Below, one piece after another: positions 32,047 to 42,083 of a DNA stretch of 64,000 nt. How positions within the stretch are numbered: position 1 is the first letter of the stretch; every line of letters starts with the position of its first letter. Below the pieces are notes generated by a model. The model was not told the DNA's origin, searched no databases, and was given only the letters and a program-made list of their open reading frames with translations. Both the position numbers and the translations under genes were made by a program. Source of the DNA: Sphaerosporella brunnea (taxonomy: Eukaryota; Ascomycota; Pezizomycetes; Pezizales; Pyronemataceae); NCBI GenBank assembly GCA_008704415.1, contig VXIS01000081.1, forward strand, positions 1-64,000. Reading direction: 5' to 3'.

Positions 32047-32590
32047 TCAACTCACTCTTCACCGTTCAGCCAGCTCATTGGCTTGGATGGCCGAGCTCTC
32101 ACGCGGCTGGCTCGCTGAGGCCCGGCCTTTGTTGGAGCAGCGTTACCGTCATCGCCAGCCGGGTCCGCCGAGTCCGCCGAAAGGCGGGCATATCCCATCG
32201 CCGCCGTCCCCCCGTCAACTCAGTCTTCAACGTTCAGCAAGCTCATTAGCTTGGACGGCCGAGCTCTCACGCGGCTGGCTCGCTGAGGCCCGGCCTTTGT
32301 TGGAGCAGCGTTACCGTCATCGCCAGCCGAGTCCGCCGAGTCCGCCGAAAGGCGGGCATATCCCATCGCCGCCGTCCCCCCGTCAACTCAGTCTCCAACG
32401 TTCAGCCAGCTCATTCGCTTGGATGACCAAGCTCTCACGCGGCTGGCGCAGGCACTCTAACTGCCGGGGTGAATATCTTTTTCGCTGAGGCCCGGCCCTT
32501 GTTGGAGCAGCGTTGCGATTTTCGTCAGCTGAGACCACCGAGACCGCCGAAAGGCGAGCATATCTCATCGCCGCCGTCCCCCCCCTTCCT
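32047..32590. repeat. 168-bp tandem repeat (56 codons), about 3 units
   Basis: Units start at 32,047, 32,215 and 32,383 (TCAACTCA...). The period is exactly 56 codons, so frames on both strands repeat: plus frame 32,078-32,488 shows ELSRGWLAEARPLLEQRYRH twice; the minus frame repeats the second exon of unit 1 (ANELAER). The third unit has about 35 extra bp that, on the minus strand, encode RYSPRQLEC. Right partner about 36,336-36,879. Confidence 0.9.
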
Positions 32591-32838
32591 CCCTTAGACC
32601 TACAACAATCAGTATTCTGGCAGGATGGTCAGTGGTGTGGGGGTACGTACCATAACGGATAAGGGAGGTTCCCGCAACCGCGAACGCATGTAACTCGGCG
32701 CAATCGCCGGCAATAACCACTTTGGCGATAGTCAGCACCAGACGCTGGCAAGGAGGAACAGGTATAGTTACCCACGGAATATATAGTGGTCGGGGTTTGT
32801 TTACCGCAACCAACTATGCACTCGGCTCTACCGGCCAC
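32383..32838 (-). pseudogene. Unit 1: two exons around a 51-nt intron
   Basis: On the minus strand an exon ending CGNLPYPLW is joined through intron 32,600-32,650 (GTACGTACCCC donor, TACTGAT branch region, TTGTAG acceptor) to 71 codons starting SKGGRGGTAAMRYARL and ending RYSPRQLECLRQPRESLVIQ plus ANELAERWRLS before TGA. The last stretch has helix-turn-helix-like spacing, but this is not diagnostic. No in-frame ATG after the upstream TGA. A TATATAT-type sequence lies inside the first exon. Right copy 36,088-36,543. Confidence 0.4.
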
Positions 32839-32984
32839 TGCATTGCCTCTTCTCTCTCTCTCTCTGGTTGAGCGCAGTCAACTCCCCAGTCTCGGACTGG
32901 TGGTACAGGTTGGGAGTCCAATACGCCGAGTTGTCCTCCTGCAGTGATCGTCCTCGGGCTCCCGCAACTGTGGGAGCTCTGGGA

Positions 32985-33170
32985 GGATGGCAACGCTGGA
33001 AGTTCTTGGGAGGGTCTCGAGAAGCGGGGCAGTGGGAGCTCTGGGAGTATGGCAACCCTGGAAGTCCTTGGGAGGGTCTCGAGGAGCGGGGCAGAGGGAG
33101 AGCAGGGATGATGGCAACCCTGGAAGTCCTTGGGAGGGTCTCGAGGAGCGGGGCAGAGGTGGAAGGCAAG
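32985..33170. repeat. Minisatellite of about 60-63 bp, 3 units
   Basis: Units start ATGGCAACSCTGGAAGT at 32,987, 33,050 and 33,110 and share TTGGGAGGGTCTCGAGRAGC and GGGGCAG. Period 60-63 bp keeps frame; minus-strand frames encode Pro-rich repeats (PAPRDPPKDFQG). Right partner about 35,756-35,945, with one-base indels that break the frame. Confidence 0.85.
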
Positions 33171-33534
33171 GCCTTCTGTGTTCGAAACGGAGAGGTCTCG
33201 GTAGCGCTGAGGTGGTTGGGAGTAGCAGAGGTAATTACCGGCTGCTAACCTGAAGAAACCTGAATAACCATAACTCAAGGCTGGGAAAAAAACTTTTAAC
33301 CGAGAAGGGTGTGAGGTGCTCGTTGAGGACACAGCATGCGCCGATGTCGGGGGCAGAGAGGTTCACTGGCTTGCACTCGGTCACACTATCAAATTGACGT
33401 GGGGTGAGTTGAGAATTACGAACTACAGGATTTTTATCCTCGGAAACAAGGGTCCCCCACATATCCTGCAGTTCTTGCGGCATACCAAGATTGGACAATC
33501 GGTGGCGGAGGAGCATAATTCGTTATCGTCGTAT

Positions 33535-33763
33535 GGAGCGCAGTCAGGGAGGAGGAGTGACTCGGTCCTGTGGCCATGGCTTTTACCTGTTGTTACTGGC
33601 CTGTTTCTTTCCGTTGTTCTTTCCTACTCTGCTTTCCTTTTGGTATCAGGGTGGCCGCCGTTGACTCATGTGATAGCATCAATAAGGGTGCGGGCAGGAT
33701 AAGGACGGGGGAGTCTTTTATGATCGTTCGCGGTGAAATACGGACAATAAACATGACTACAAA
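33535..33763 (+). mobile_element. LINE 3'-tail copy
   Basis: Shares with 13,030-13,268 the order GTGGCCATGGCTTT, a T-rich stretch, GTTGACTCATG, GCATCAATAA, ATGATCGTTCGCGG, GGACAATAA and CTACAAACAAA at the end. The upstream boundary is uncertain. Right copy 35,167-35,393. Confidence 0.6.
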
Positions 33764-34397
33764 CAAAGCCAGGCGAGGTCATGGAGTCTCGCTCGGAGGC
33801 CGAGTGACCGCTCGAGATTTCGATCCGATGCCGATAAGATCTGATGCCAACAAGATCCGTTCGCGGATCATGTGCCATCGATGACGAGAGCCTGTGTGGA
33901 CCGCACACAGCAAAAAAAATGGCAGCCTTAGCGTCCTTCTGGCATCGGAAATCAGCCGCCATAATCCGGCATTCATCTGGATTTATTTGTATTACGGTAG
34001 GCTGTCTCTTCATGGGGGGCCAATGGCTCTCCGTTTTTAATACAGTACGTATCAAATCCAAAAATCTCTCTTTCACGTACAAAAAAATGTATACGCTCTC
34101 TTGGAGCATCTCCGATCGCTGCCACTCCGGACCCTCCTCCCCCCCTCTTGTACTCCACGAATTCCAAGCCACGCTTCCCATTAACCACCTGCGAAGATAT
34201 CGCGCTCCTGCAAACCGACCGGATGAAAACATTACACATTGCTGTAGAAACCGAGCTGCTACTTTGTGAGCTTCGCCTTCCAAGTGACTAAAGAGGCAGT
34301 AACGGCGTCTCGCAGGGGCATGAGCGGGATCATACTTCTGCATGAGTACCCACTTCTGCTCGAAGTCCTGATCTTTCCATTTGTCAAACTCCCCCAT
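33666..34397 (-). CDS. 243-codon frame next to palindrome centre, possibly gag-like
   Basis: ATG at 34,397 starts MGEFDKWKDQDFEQKWVLMQ, followed by YDPAHAPARRRYCLFSHLEG. Trp/Lys-rich helices and a LEGEA-type segment recall retroelement gag proteins, but this is weak. The frame is open about 20 codons further upstream into the spacer. From about residue 125 it crosses repeat block A and its end lies in the antisense of the LINE tail, so the real protein is probably shorter. The right-arm copy is shifted by single-base losses in homopolymers. Alternative: first exon of a cellular gene. Confidence 0.4.
   Translation of the reverse strand: MGEFDKWKDQDFEQKWVLMQKYDPAHAPARRRYCLFSHLEGEAHKVAARFLQQCVMFSSGRFAGARYLRRWLMGSVAWNSWSTRGGEEGPEWQRSEMLQESVYIFLYVKERFLDLIRTVLKTESHWPPMKRQPTVIQINPDECRIMAADFRCQKDAKAAIFFAVCGPHRLSSSMAHDPRTDLVGIRSYRHRIEISSGHSASERDSMTSPGFVCSHVYCPYFTANDHKRLPRPYPARTLIDAIT
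33775..33975 (-). repeat. Block A, copy a
   Basis: GAGGTCATGGAGTCTCGCTC, GGAGGCCGAGTGACCGCTCG, GATTTCGATCCGATGCCG. The far end is less clear and the block is longer than in other copies. It follows directly on the LINE tail. Confidence 0.6.
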
Positions 34398-34441
34398 TAC
34401 ATGATTGGGAACGTTTTTGCTCGTTCCTTCTGCTTCATCCC

Positions 34442-34487
34442 ACTGTAACGTCGATTAAACCTTTGCCGGGGCCCGATCTCGCTCTGG
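34442..34487. other. Unpaired 46-bp spacer at palindrome centre
   Basis: The arms end at TGCTTCATCCC on the left and GGGATGAAGCA on the right. The 46 bp between them are not self-complementary. As far as I can judge they do not resemble a standard SMRTbell hairpin adapter. The spacer lies between two divergent copies of the same frame, whose ATGs are at 34,397 (minus) and 34,533 (plus). A unique loop of this size is what a fold-back event or template switch leaves. Confidence 0.9.
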
Positions 34488-34532
34488 GGGATGAAGCAGT
34501 AAGGAACGAGCAAAAACGTTCCCAATCATGTA

Positions 34533-34955
34533 ATGGGGGAGTTTGACAAATGGAAAGATCAGGACTTCGAGCAGAAGTGGGTACTCATGCAGAAGTATGA
34601 TCCCGCTCATGCCCCTGCGAGACGCCGTTACTGCCTCTTTAGTCACTTGGAAGGCGAAGCTCACAAAGTAGCAGCTCGGTTTCTACAGCAATGTGTAATG
34701 TTTTCATCCGGTCGGTTTGCAGGAGCGCGATATCTTCGCAGGTGGTTAATGGGAAGCGTGGCTTGGAATTCGTGGAGTACAAGAGGGGGGGAGGAGGGTC
34801 CGGAGTGGCAGCGATCGGAGATGCTCCAAGAGAGCGTATACATTTTTTTGTACGTGAAAGAGAGATTTTTGGATTTGATACGTACTGTATTAAAAACGGA
34901 GAGCATTGCCCCCCATGAAGAGACAGCCTACCGTAATACAAATAAATCCAGATGA
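34533..34955 (+). pseudogene. Right-arm copy of the frame next to the centre
   Basis: Identical to the left copy (33,666-34,397) for about 123 residues, then shifted: two one-base homopolymer shortenings near 34,905 (GCATTGCCCCCC here) change the frame and end it at 34,955. The two ATGs face away from each other across 135 bp that include the spacer. Confidence 0.45.
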
Positions 34956-35166
34956 ATGCCGGATTATGGCGGCTGATTTCCGATGCCAGAAGGACGCTAA
35001 GGCTGCCATTTTTTTTGCTGTGTGCGGTCCACACAGGCTCTCGTCATCGATGGCACATGATCCGCGAACGGATCTTGTTGGCATCAGATCTTATCGGCAT
35101 CGGATCGAAATCTCGAGCGGTCACTCGGCCTCCGAGCGAGACTCCATGACCTCGCCTGGCTTGTTT

Positions 35167-35393
35167 GTAGTCATGTTTATTGTCCGTATTTCACCGCGAA
35201 CGATCATAAAAGACTCCCCCGTCCTTATCCTGCCCGCACCCTTATTGATGCTATCACATGAGTCAACGGCGGCCACCCTGATACCAAAAGGAAAGCAGAG
35301 TAGGAAAGACAACGGAAAGAAACAGGCCAGTACCAACAGGTAAAAGCCATGGCCACAGGACCGAGTCACTCCTCCTCCCTGACTGCGCTCCAT
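35167..35393 (-). mobile_element. LINE 3'-tail copy, right arm
   Basis: Mirror of 33,535-33,763. It has lost a few bases relative to the left arm around 35,330-35,360. Confidence 0.55.
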
Positions 35394-35755
35394 ACGACGA
35401 TAAACGAATTATGCTCCTCCGCCACCGATTGTCCAATCTTGGTATGCCGCAAGAACTGCAGGATATGTGGGGGACCCTTGTTTCCGAGGATAAAAATCCT
35501 GTAGTTCGTAATTCTCAACTCACCCCACGTCAATTTGATAGTGTGACCGAGTGCAAGCCAGTGAACCTCTCTGCCCCCGACATCGGCGCATGCTGTGTCC
35601 TCAACGAGCACCTCACACCCTTCTCGGTTAAAAGTTTTTTTCCCAGCCTTGAGTTATGGTTATTCAGGTTTCTTCAGGTTAGCAGCCGGTAATTACCTCT
35701 GCTACTCCCAACCACCTCAGCGCTACCGAGACCTCTCCGTTTCGAACACAGAAGG

Positions 35756-35945
35756 CCTTGCCTTCCACCTCTGCCCCGCTCCTCGAGACCCTCCCAAGGA
35801 CTTCCAGGGTTGCCATCATCCCTGCTCTCCCTCTGCCCCGCTCCTCGAGACCCTCCCAAGGGACTTCCAGGGTGCCATACTCCCAGAGCTCCCACTGCCC
35901 CGCTTCTCGAGGACCCTCCCAAGAACTTCCAGCGTTGCCATCCTC
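35756..35945. repeat. Minisatellite, right arm
   Basis: Mirror of 32,985-33,170. Single-base gains and losses (for example CCCAAGGGACTTCC) differ from the regular left-arm units and break its frame. Confidence 0.8.
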
Positions 35946-36087
35946 CCAGAGCTCCCACAGTTGCGGGAGCCCGAGGACGATCACTGCAGGAGGACAACTC
36001 GGCGTATTGGACTCCCAACCTGTACCACCAGTCGAGACTGGGAGTTGACTGCGCTCAACCAGAGAGAGAGAGAGAAGAGGCAATGCA

Positions 36088-36543
36088 GTGGCCGGTAGAG
36101 CCGAGTGCATAGTTGGTTGCGGTAAACAAACCCCGACCACTATATATTCCGTGGGTAACTATACCTGTTCCTCCTTGCCAGCGTCTGGTGCTGACTATCG
36201 CCAAAGTGGTTATTGCCGGCGATTGCGCCGAGTTACATGCGTTCGCGGTTGCGGGAACCTCCCTTATCCGTTATGGTACGTACCCCCACACCACTGACCA
36301 TCCTGCCAGAATACTGATTGTTGTAGGTCTAAGGGAGGAAGGGGGGGGACGGCGGCGATGAGATATGCTCGCCTTCGGCGGTCTCGGTGGTCTCAGCTGA
36401 CGAAAATCGCAACGCTGGCTCCAACAAGGGCCGGGCCTCAGCGAAAAAGATATTCACCCCGGCAGTTAGAGTGCCTGCGCCAGCCGCGTGAGAGCTTGGT
36501 CATCCAAGCGAATGAGCTGGCTGAACGTTGGAGACTGAGTTGA
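36088..36543 (+). pseudogene. Unit 1, right-arm copy
   Basis: Same exon pair as 32,383-32,838; intron 36,276-36,326, stop at 36,541-36,543. Small differences around 36,390-36,420 alter the frame of exon 2 relative to the left arm. Confidence 0.35.
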
Positions 36544-36879
36544 CGGGGGGACGGCGGCGATGGGATATGCCCGCCTTTCGGCGGACTCGGCGGACTCGGC
36601 TGGCGATGACGGTAACGCTGCTCCAACAAAGGCCGGGCCTCAGCGAGCCAGCCGCGTGAGAGCTCGGCCGTCCAAGCTAATGAGCTTGCTGAACGTTGAA
36701 GACTGAGTTGACGGGGGGACGGCGGCGATGGGATATGCCCGCCTTTCGGCGGACTCGGCGGACCCGGCTGGCGATGACGGTAACGCTGCTCCAACAAAGG
36801 CCGGGCCTCAGCGAGCCAGCCGCGTGAGAGCTCGGCCATCCAAGCCAATGAGCTGGCTGAACGGTGAAGAGTGAGTTGA
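36336..36879. repeat. 168-bp tandem repeat, right arm
   Basis: Mirror of 32,047-32,590, about three units. Confidence 0.9.
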
Positions 36880-36905
36880 GGTTCTACGATTGGGGACTAA
36901 GCGGC

Positions 36906-37045
36906 GATGTGGCCTAGGATGCGGTCATAAAAAAACCGTTTCGGAAAAGAAACCGTGTTCTGGTTATATTAGGCGATGCGGCCTAGGATGCAGTCATAAA
37001 AAACCGTTTCGGAAAATGAAAACCGTGTTCTGGTTATATTAGGCG
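36906..37045. repeat. 70-bp tandem duplication, right arm
   Basis: Mirror of 31,881-32,020. Confidence 0.9.
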
Positions 37046-37669
37046 ATTGGGTAATTGTACCACGAGCAATATAACCATTCATGTATCCAGTGCAATTTCA
37101 AGCGTTGATCAGTGACCAGCCAACGTTGCTCTGTAGACAAAAAAAAAAATCCTTTAGAGTGTCTCCGCAGTTTTGCAACGCTGATTGGTTCAATAAAACG
37201 TAGTCGTTGTGGTCATCCGCCTCCGGCCCTAAGGCAACACAACTCGCTGGTACTGAGTAGTTTGAGTGGAAGATCCAACATCCACCACCCGCCTCCCTGC
37301 GAACATGCTGCACCCAACCCAAAATTCTGTTTCTACCCGCTCACGTTGCCTCCTTGCCTACCCTCGACCAAATCGTATTCCGAGCGAAAACATCAGCTTG
37401 CACTCGACAGCCGAGTGAGACCTCATGGCGCTTACAACACACCCTCAAGGTGGTTGTGATGCGGGGCCGAAACCAAGCGAGTGCTAAGGAGTGAATCCTC
37501 CAACACCCCCTTCGCCATCGCACACAGCCTCACCACACATTACACCCCACAGGTTTACGGTGCTTTCATGCCTTCAGTTAAGCAACCGTTTCTTTACTTC
37601 TGCCACTCGACCGCCTGAGGACAGCCCTTCAACGCCGAATGGCGAAAGCCCGGCAATCGCCGCCTCGGC

Positions 37670-38142
37670 GTGTTTGCTCCAAGCACTCTGCGGCGGGCAT
37701 CGATGAACTCTCCACGCCGAATGGCGAAAGCCCGGCCATTGCCGCCTCGGCGTGGCTGCTCCAAGCATTCTGCGGCGGGCGTCGATGAACTCTCCACTCA
37801 GCCCGCCAATCCTCTGACTACCAAGGATCCCGAGAAGACTGGGCACCCGGCGCCGCCGAATACTGGGAGCCTTTTGCATGGAAGAATTGAGTTTCTGACA
37901 GGTGCCATCATTCCTTCGTCTTCGACGATTCCGCCCATGGAGCTCGTCTGTTCGGACTCAAAGGGGTTCGGAAACATCTACAGCCAGGTAGGAACCTCAA
38001 TCAATGCAGCTAGCGACGAGTAGTTGCTGATAGCCCGCAGGTGTTGGTGTGGATAGTCACCACTACTGCAATCCCACCAAGCGAAAAGCAACGGCAATTC
38101 CGGCATACTGAGAACACTGAAGCTGGACGCCGGGGAGGGTGA
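37670..38142 (+). pseudogene. Unit 2, right-arm copy
   Basis: Mirror of 30,784-31,256; intron 37,988-38,040. Includes the mirror of the 82-bp duplication (37,634-37,797). Confidence 0.35.
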
Positions 38143-38278
38143 ACTCGATCCTCCCCCGTAAGCTCGTATGGTTTGGCCCAGGCAGCGGGAAACACGACGA
38201 TCAACTCCAATGTTCTTGGTGTTGAGCAAAGCTATAGTTGGATGGAACTGAGGAAGGAAACAACGAGTTCCTGGCCAC

Positions 38279-38473
38279 GTGGAGGGGAGTTCAACTGGTG
38301 AAAGGGCGAGAATTTTGAGGTTTAATCGGGACAGAGGCAGAATAAAGCTTAAGTATGAGGACAAGAATGGAGATTTTTGGATAGTTACATACGTTGATTA
38401 TGCCTTGTTTTGCTGTGTTTTATCTGTGATTATGAGTTCGTTGTGCGGAAGAAAAGCGGTTTGTTGTGCCTAG
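38279..38473 (+). pseudogene. PB1-like peptide, right-arm copy
   Basis: Same peptide as 30,453-30,647, identical in sequence. Confidence 0.3.
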
Positions 38474-38940
38474 ACGCAAACTGGTTTGATTGCCTTCCCC
38501 CTTGACATATCAATTCCCTTTGCCCTGCTACTCGAAATGCAATCACCACTGTATTCATCTCCGGCTCACATGCACAGCGCACGACCGAAGGGCATTTCCT
38601 GTCAAGGTCACGGGTGCTCACTCGGCTGCCGAGTGCGAACTTGTGCGTCCACTAAAGTTCCGACCCCGAATAAAATCGTAGAAACCACAGACGCACATGT
38701 TTACTACTCAAGTACTGTTTTCCCCACCTTTCGCTTGGTTTATGCAAAAGCACGTCGCTTGTGCTTTCACTCAATCACAGCCACAACGCACGACATCAGC
38801 AAATACCACTCAATTCCCCTCGATTCCGATCAAGGCAACCCAAACAACCAGCTCTGGTCCGAATTGCGAGCCTCCCTCGGTGTGCAGCTGCGTGCCTCCC
38901 AGTACAAGCTGAATCCAGGGACGAGAGCCCGGACCTGGAT

Positions 38941-39378
38941 ACACCGGAGTGGACGATAGCGCGGAGTCGCTCGAGAATGAGGAAGCTAACGCGCAACATC
39001 ATCACCATGGTTCACCCCAAGCAGCGACTGGTCAAATCAGCGGTTGTGGTATAGTGTTTACGTTAGCTGAGGAAAGAGTGGTAGTTATACGCTGGTTTTG
39101 GCCCAAGGTAAGTACCCCAATCCACCAAGTATCCAGCCGGAAAGGTTAACCGGTTGCAGGGGGAGGGGGCTTCACGCTCAGACATCTGGCGGTCCAGACT
39201 ACACTACACTTTTATTCTGGACGCCGATATCCAATGCATCTATTATTTCAGCCAGCCGGGAAGAACGTTATCGACACTGAGGCCAGGTGCCGGTAGATAT
39301 GCGATATCAATCTCAACAAGAGAAAAACAAAGGGAATGGTTAACTCCACCGCGCAAAGGAAGTGCCAGGTATACGTAA
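38941..39378 (+). pseudogene. Unit 3, right-arm copy
   Basis: Mirror of 29,548-29,985; intron 39,108-39,159, second exon to TAA at 39,378. Confidence 0.4.
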
Positions 39379-40295
39379 CATTGCATGTTAAAGGACTGGA
39401 CATCGGTGCTGCCCGACACTACTCGAACCATCGAAACTCAGGCCGCAGCATCTGGGCTCAAGCCATGAGCAACGCCATGCTCCTGGTGCTGGTGTTGACG
39501 TTTTTCGAAACCACAGTCAGGTGAAACAGAGGAAGGACACGGGATGGTACTTATTCCCGTATCCCTCTGCCCTCTATGAGCATTCTAACAACATGATTCT
39601 CTAGATCCAGAACAATTTATTCCTGAGTTGGTTTGCAGGGGCGTAGGGGCTAGCCATTCGAAGTGTGTTCCGATAGTTTTGGGGGGTGATATGGGGACTG
39701 GGAGCAATTAGATGCGTTCATTGAGTTCGACAAGAGATCTGCTGTTTATAAGCTGTGTGCGTGAGATCGATGTTGGTCAATATGCTATGTACATACATGC
39801 ACGAACGAGCGGAAAAAGCCAGGATAGCAAACACTCACAAGGTGAGCTAAAAATGCAGCCCCTACTAGCTGTCGCTATCTTCATGCACATCCGCGACTAA
39901 AGCGTATTCTCACGGCATCGAAAACACCAGCTCGCACTCGGCTGTTGAGCGAGAACTCATGACCTCGCCAGATAACATGCGACTTTTGCACAGAGCACAT
40001 CGGGGCGGACGGCCTGTGGTTCAGTGTGGTGTTCGCGGTGGCGGTGATGATATCCTCCTGAGTGCGAGCTAGTGAAGCTCTGACCTCCCCGACACCGCAC
40101 ACTTCATATTCCCACCACACCCAAAATGTACTGTGTTTTCCGCCTTCGGTCAACCAACAAGGTTGGTATCGGCTTATTCTATTCACCTCTTCCACTCCTA
40201 ACCACTACCAAAAAAACAATACGCAACGTCTACGATACGAAAGCGGCAACGATGAAAGCCGCCATCTCCGCCGCCCCTATTACGATGTTTGCTGG

Positions 40296-40710
40296 TATAT
40301 AAGACCACGAAGCGGGCGAAACCGCGCATTCACCTTGCCGGCAGCCCAGCCAGCTTCCTGATCGCGAGGATGCCGGCGAGGAATCCGAGGAGGGGGAGGG
40401 GGACCAGGATCCGGAGCAAGGGGAAGAGGACGACGAGTTGACGAGGACGACGAGGAAGAGGACGAGGAGGACTAGGCGGGCGAGGAAGACGAGGACGAAG
40501 AGGATGATGAAGACGACGAGGACGACGAGGACGACGAGGAAGAGAACGAGGAGGACTAGGAGGGCGAGGAAGACGAAGACGAGGAGGATGCCGAGGACGT
40601 GGAGGACGAGGACGAGGAGGATCAGGAGGGCGACGAGGACGGCGGGGACGGTGAAGGCGAGGACACCACCATGTGCTCCGGGACTGATGTAGCAAAAGCC
40701 ATGCGATAAC
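40296..40710 (+). CDS. Asp/Glu then Thr/Arg-rich frame with TATA box, right arm
   Basis: Mirror of 28,216-28,630: TATATAAG at 40,296-40,303, then the acidic and basic tracts. The end of the frame differs from the left arm because of one-base losses near 40,645-40,680. Confidence 0.3.
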
Positions 40711-41602
40711 AACAGTAAGCCACCCAAATTCAGCTGAAATTGATGGTACTAATATGCAAACACCAGATTGGCAAAGCGATGATGAAGTCGAATGCTGTGT
40801 TGAGGGAGATCAAAGTGATCGAAACGGAGGACGAGAAAAATAGATCGGGTACATACCCGGCTCCGCACTGCCTGGGTGAGAGAATAGTATGCCATGACCA
40901 ATCCTTTAAGGCCAGCGCTTGTACTTATTGAAGCTACACGGACGGAGGGGAGCTTGGGAAAGGCAGGCGGTTATGGTTTTACTGTATGAAGGATCGGCTA
41001 GATAATAGATATTTGCGTTGTTTGTGGCTTCCGTGGCAATTGCGGGCATCGGTAGCTTTCAGAATGATATGCTCGATCTGTGGTTTTTTTCAGTCCTTTT
41101 TAGCACCCAATACCCACTCGTGATATCCATGCCAGCACAGCCGTAATTCGCGATACCAGTGACCAATTAACCTCTCCTGCGTAGTATACACACAGGTGTA
41201 GCATGGCTCAATCAGTTCAAAATGCAATCCCCACCAGCTCTCACCGAGCACGTGCACACCGAAGACCAACTCATATTGCCAAACTATCGAAAACACAGGT
41301 GCGCACTCGACCGCTGGGCGACATATTGAGGATATCTTTCACAGGACAGATGCATGGCTGGAGTGGCCGTATGCACGCTCGGTAGGGGAGTAATTTCCAC
41401 CGCTGATACCGGAAATCACCTTTCGCCACAATGTTTTGTTTGCATTTCACCTTACGGCATTGTTGTTGGTTAAAAAACTTGACTAACTCAGAGCTACCTC
41501 TATTGATCCTAGGAAAGCGAAGGTGTACCTCAAAGACATCATCGACAGCCCCGAACCCCACAGACCTAGACAAACACCGCCACTCTAGACGAGGTTTCCT
41601 GG

Positions 41603-41818
41603 GTGCACGATACAAAGACAAAACGGAATGCTGAGACTAATGAACTTGAAGAAGAAGCACAAAGATCCCCTAAAAGCGGCAAAATTACAGAAAACAAAGA
41701 AAGCCAGGTACTTGAAGCGAGATTCCCGGTACGTATACCAACCCATCTAGAAGGCTATGAGCTGCTGATCATTCCAAGTCTTAAGAGGATACGGTCCAAA
41801 AATCAACGTCATGTCTGA
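41603..41818 (+). pseudogene. Unit 5 exon, right-arm copy
   Basis: Mirror of 27,107-27,322; intron 41,729-41,778. Confidence 0.35.
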
Positions 41819-42083
41819 TAATACTGGGGGTGCTGGATGCCGCGTCAACCCGATGCTGCCATGTTCTATATCGTATCCACCATCCTTTGGACATAGGCGG
41901 TGACTGATACAATGATCACACACAAGCAGTTTGGGGGCGGTGATTTAATAAGCAATGATGTTATATGTAGCTGTGGAATCGGTGATGCCATCTAGCTAGC
42001 ATAATCTTTAATAGTGAATAACGTGGATAACTCAAAAGCTGAATGATATCTCCTGCTATAGCTAGTTAAATTATCATTACCGA

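Larger units (their letters stand above)
6046..34441. repeat. Left arm of giant palindrome
   Basis: Reverse-complement partner of 34,488-64,000. Matching pairs were checked at many points: the 251-codon frame (9,538-10,293 with 59,755-60,510), the MULE ends, the LINE direct repeats, each short intron and the divergent frames at the centre. Base 64,000 pairs with 6,046, so the left arm probably continues below 6,046 with its partner outside the window. Where the two arms differ, this arm more often has the longer open frames (for example 14.6-15.3 kb and 33.7-34.4 kb), which suggests it is the better-determined copy. Confidence 0.96.

Noticed and set aside
34442..34487. Spacer as a leftover sequencing hairpin adapter
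   Set aside because: The length is near that of a SMRTbell adapter (about 45 nt), but the sequence does not show its TCTCTCTC...GTTGTTGTTG...GAGAGAGA pattern, so adapter carry-over is not supported. A fold-back without adapter remains possible.
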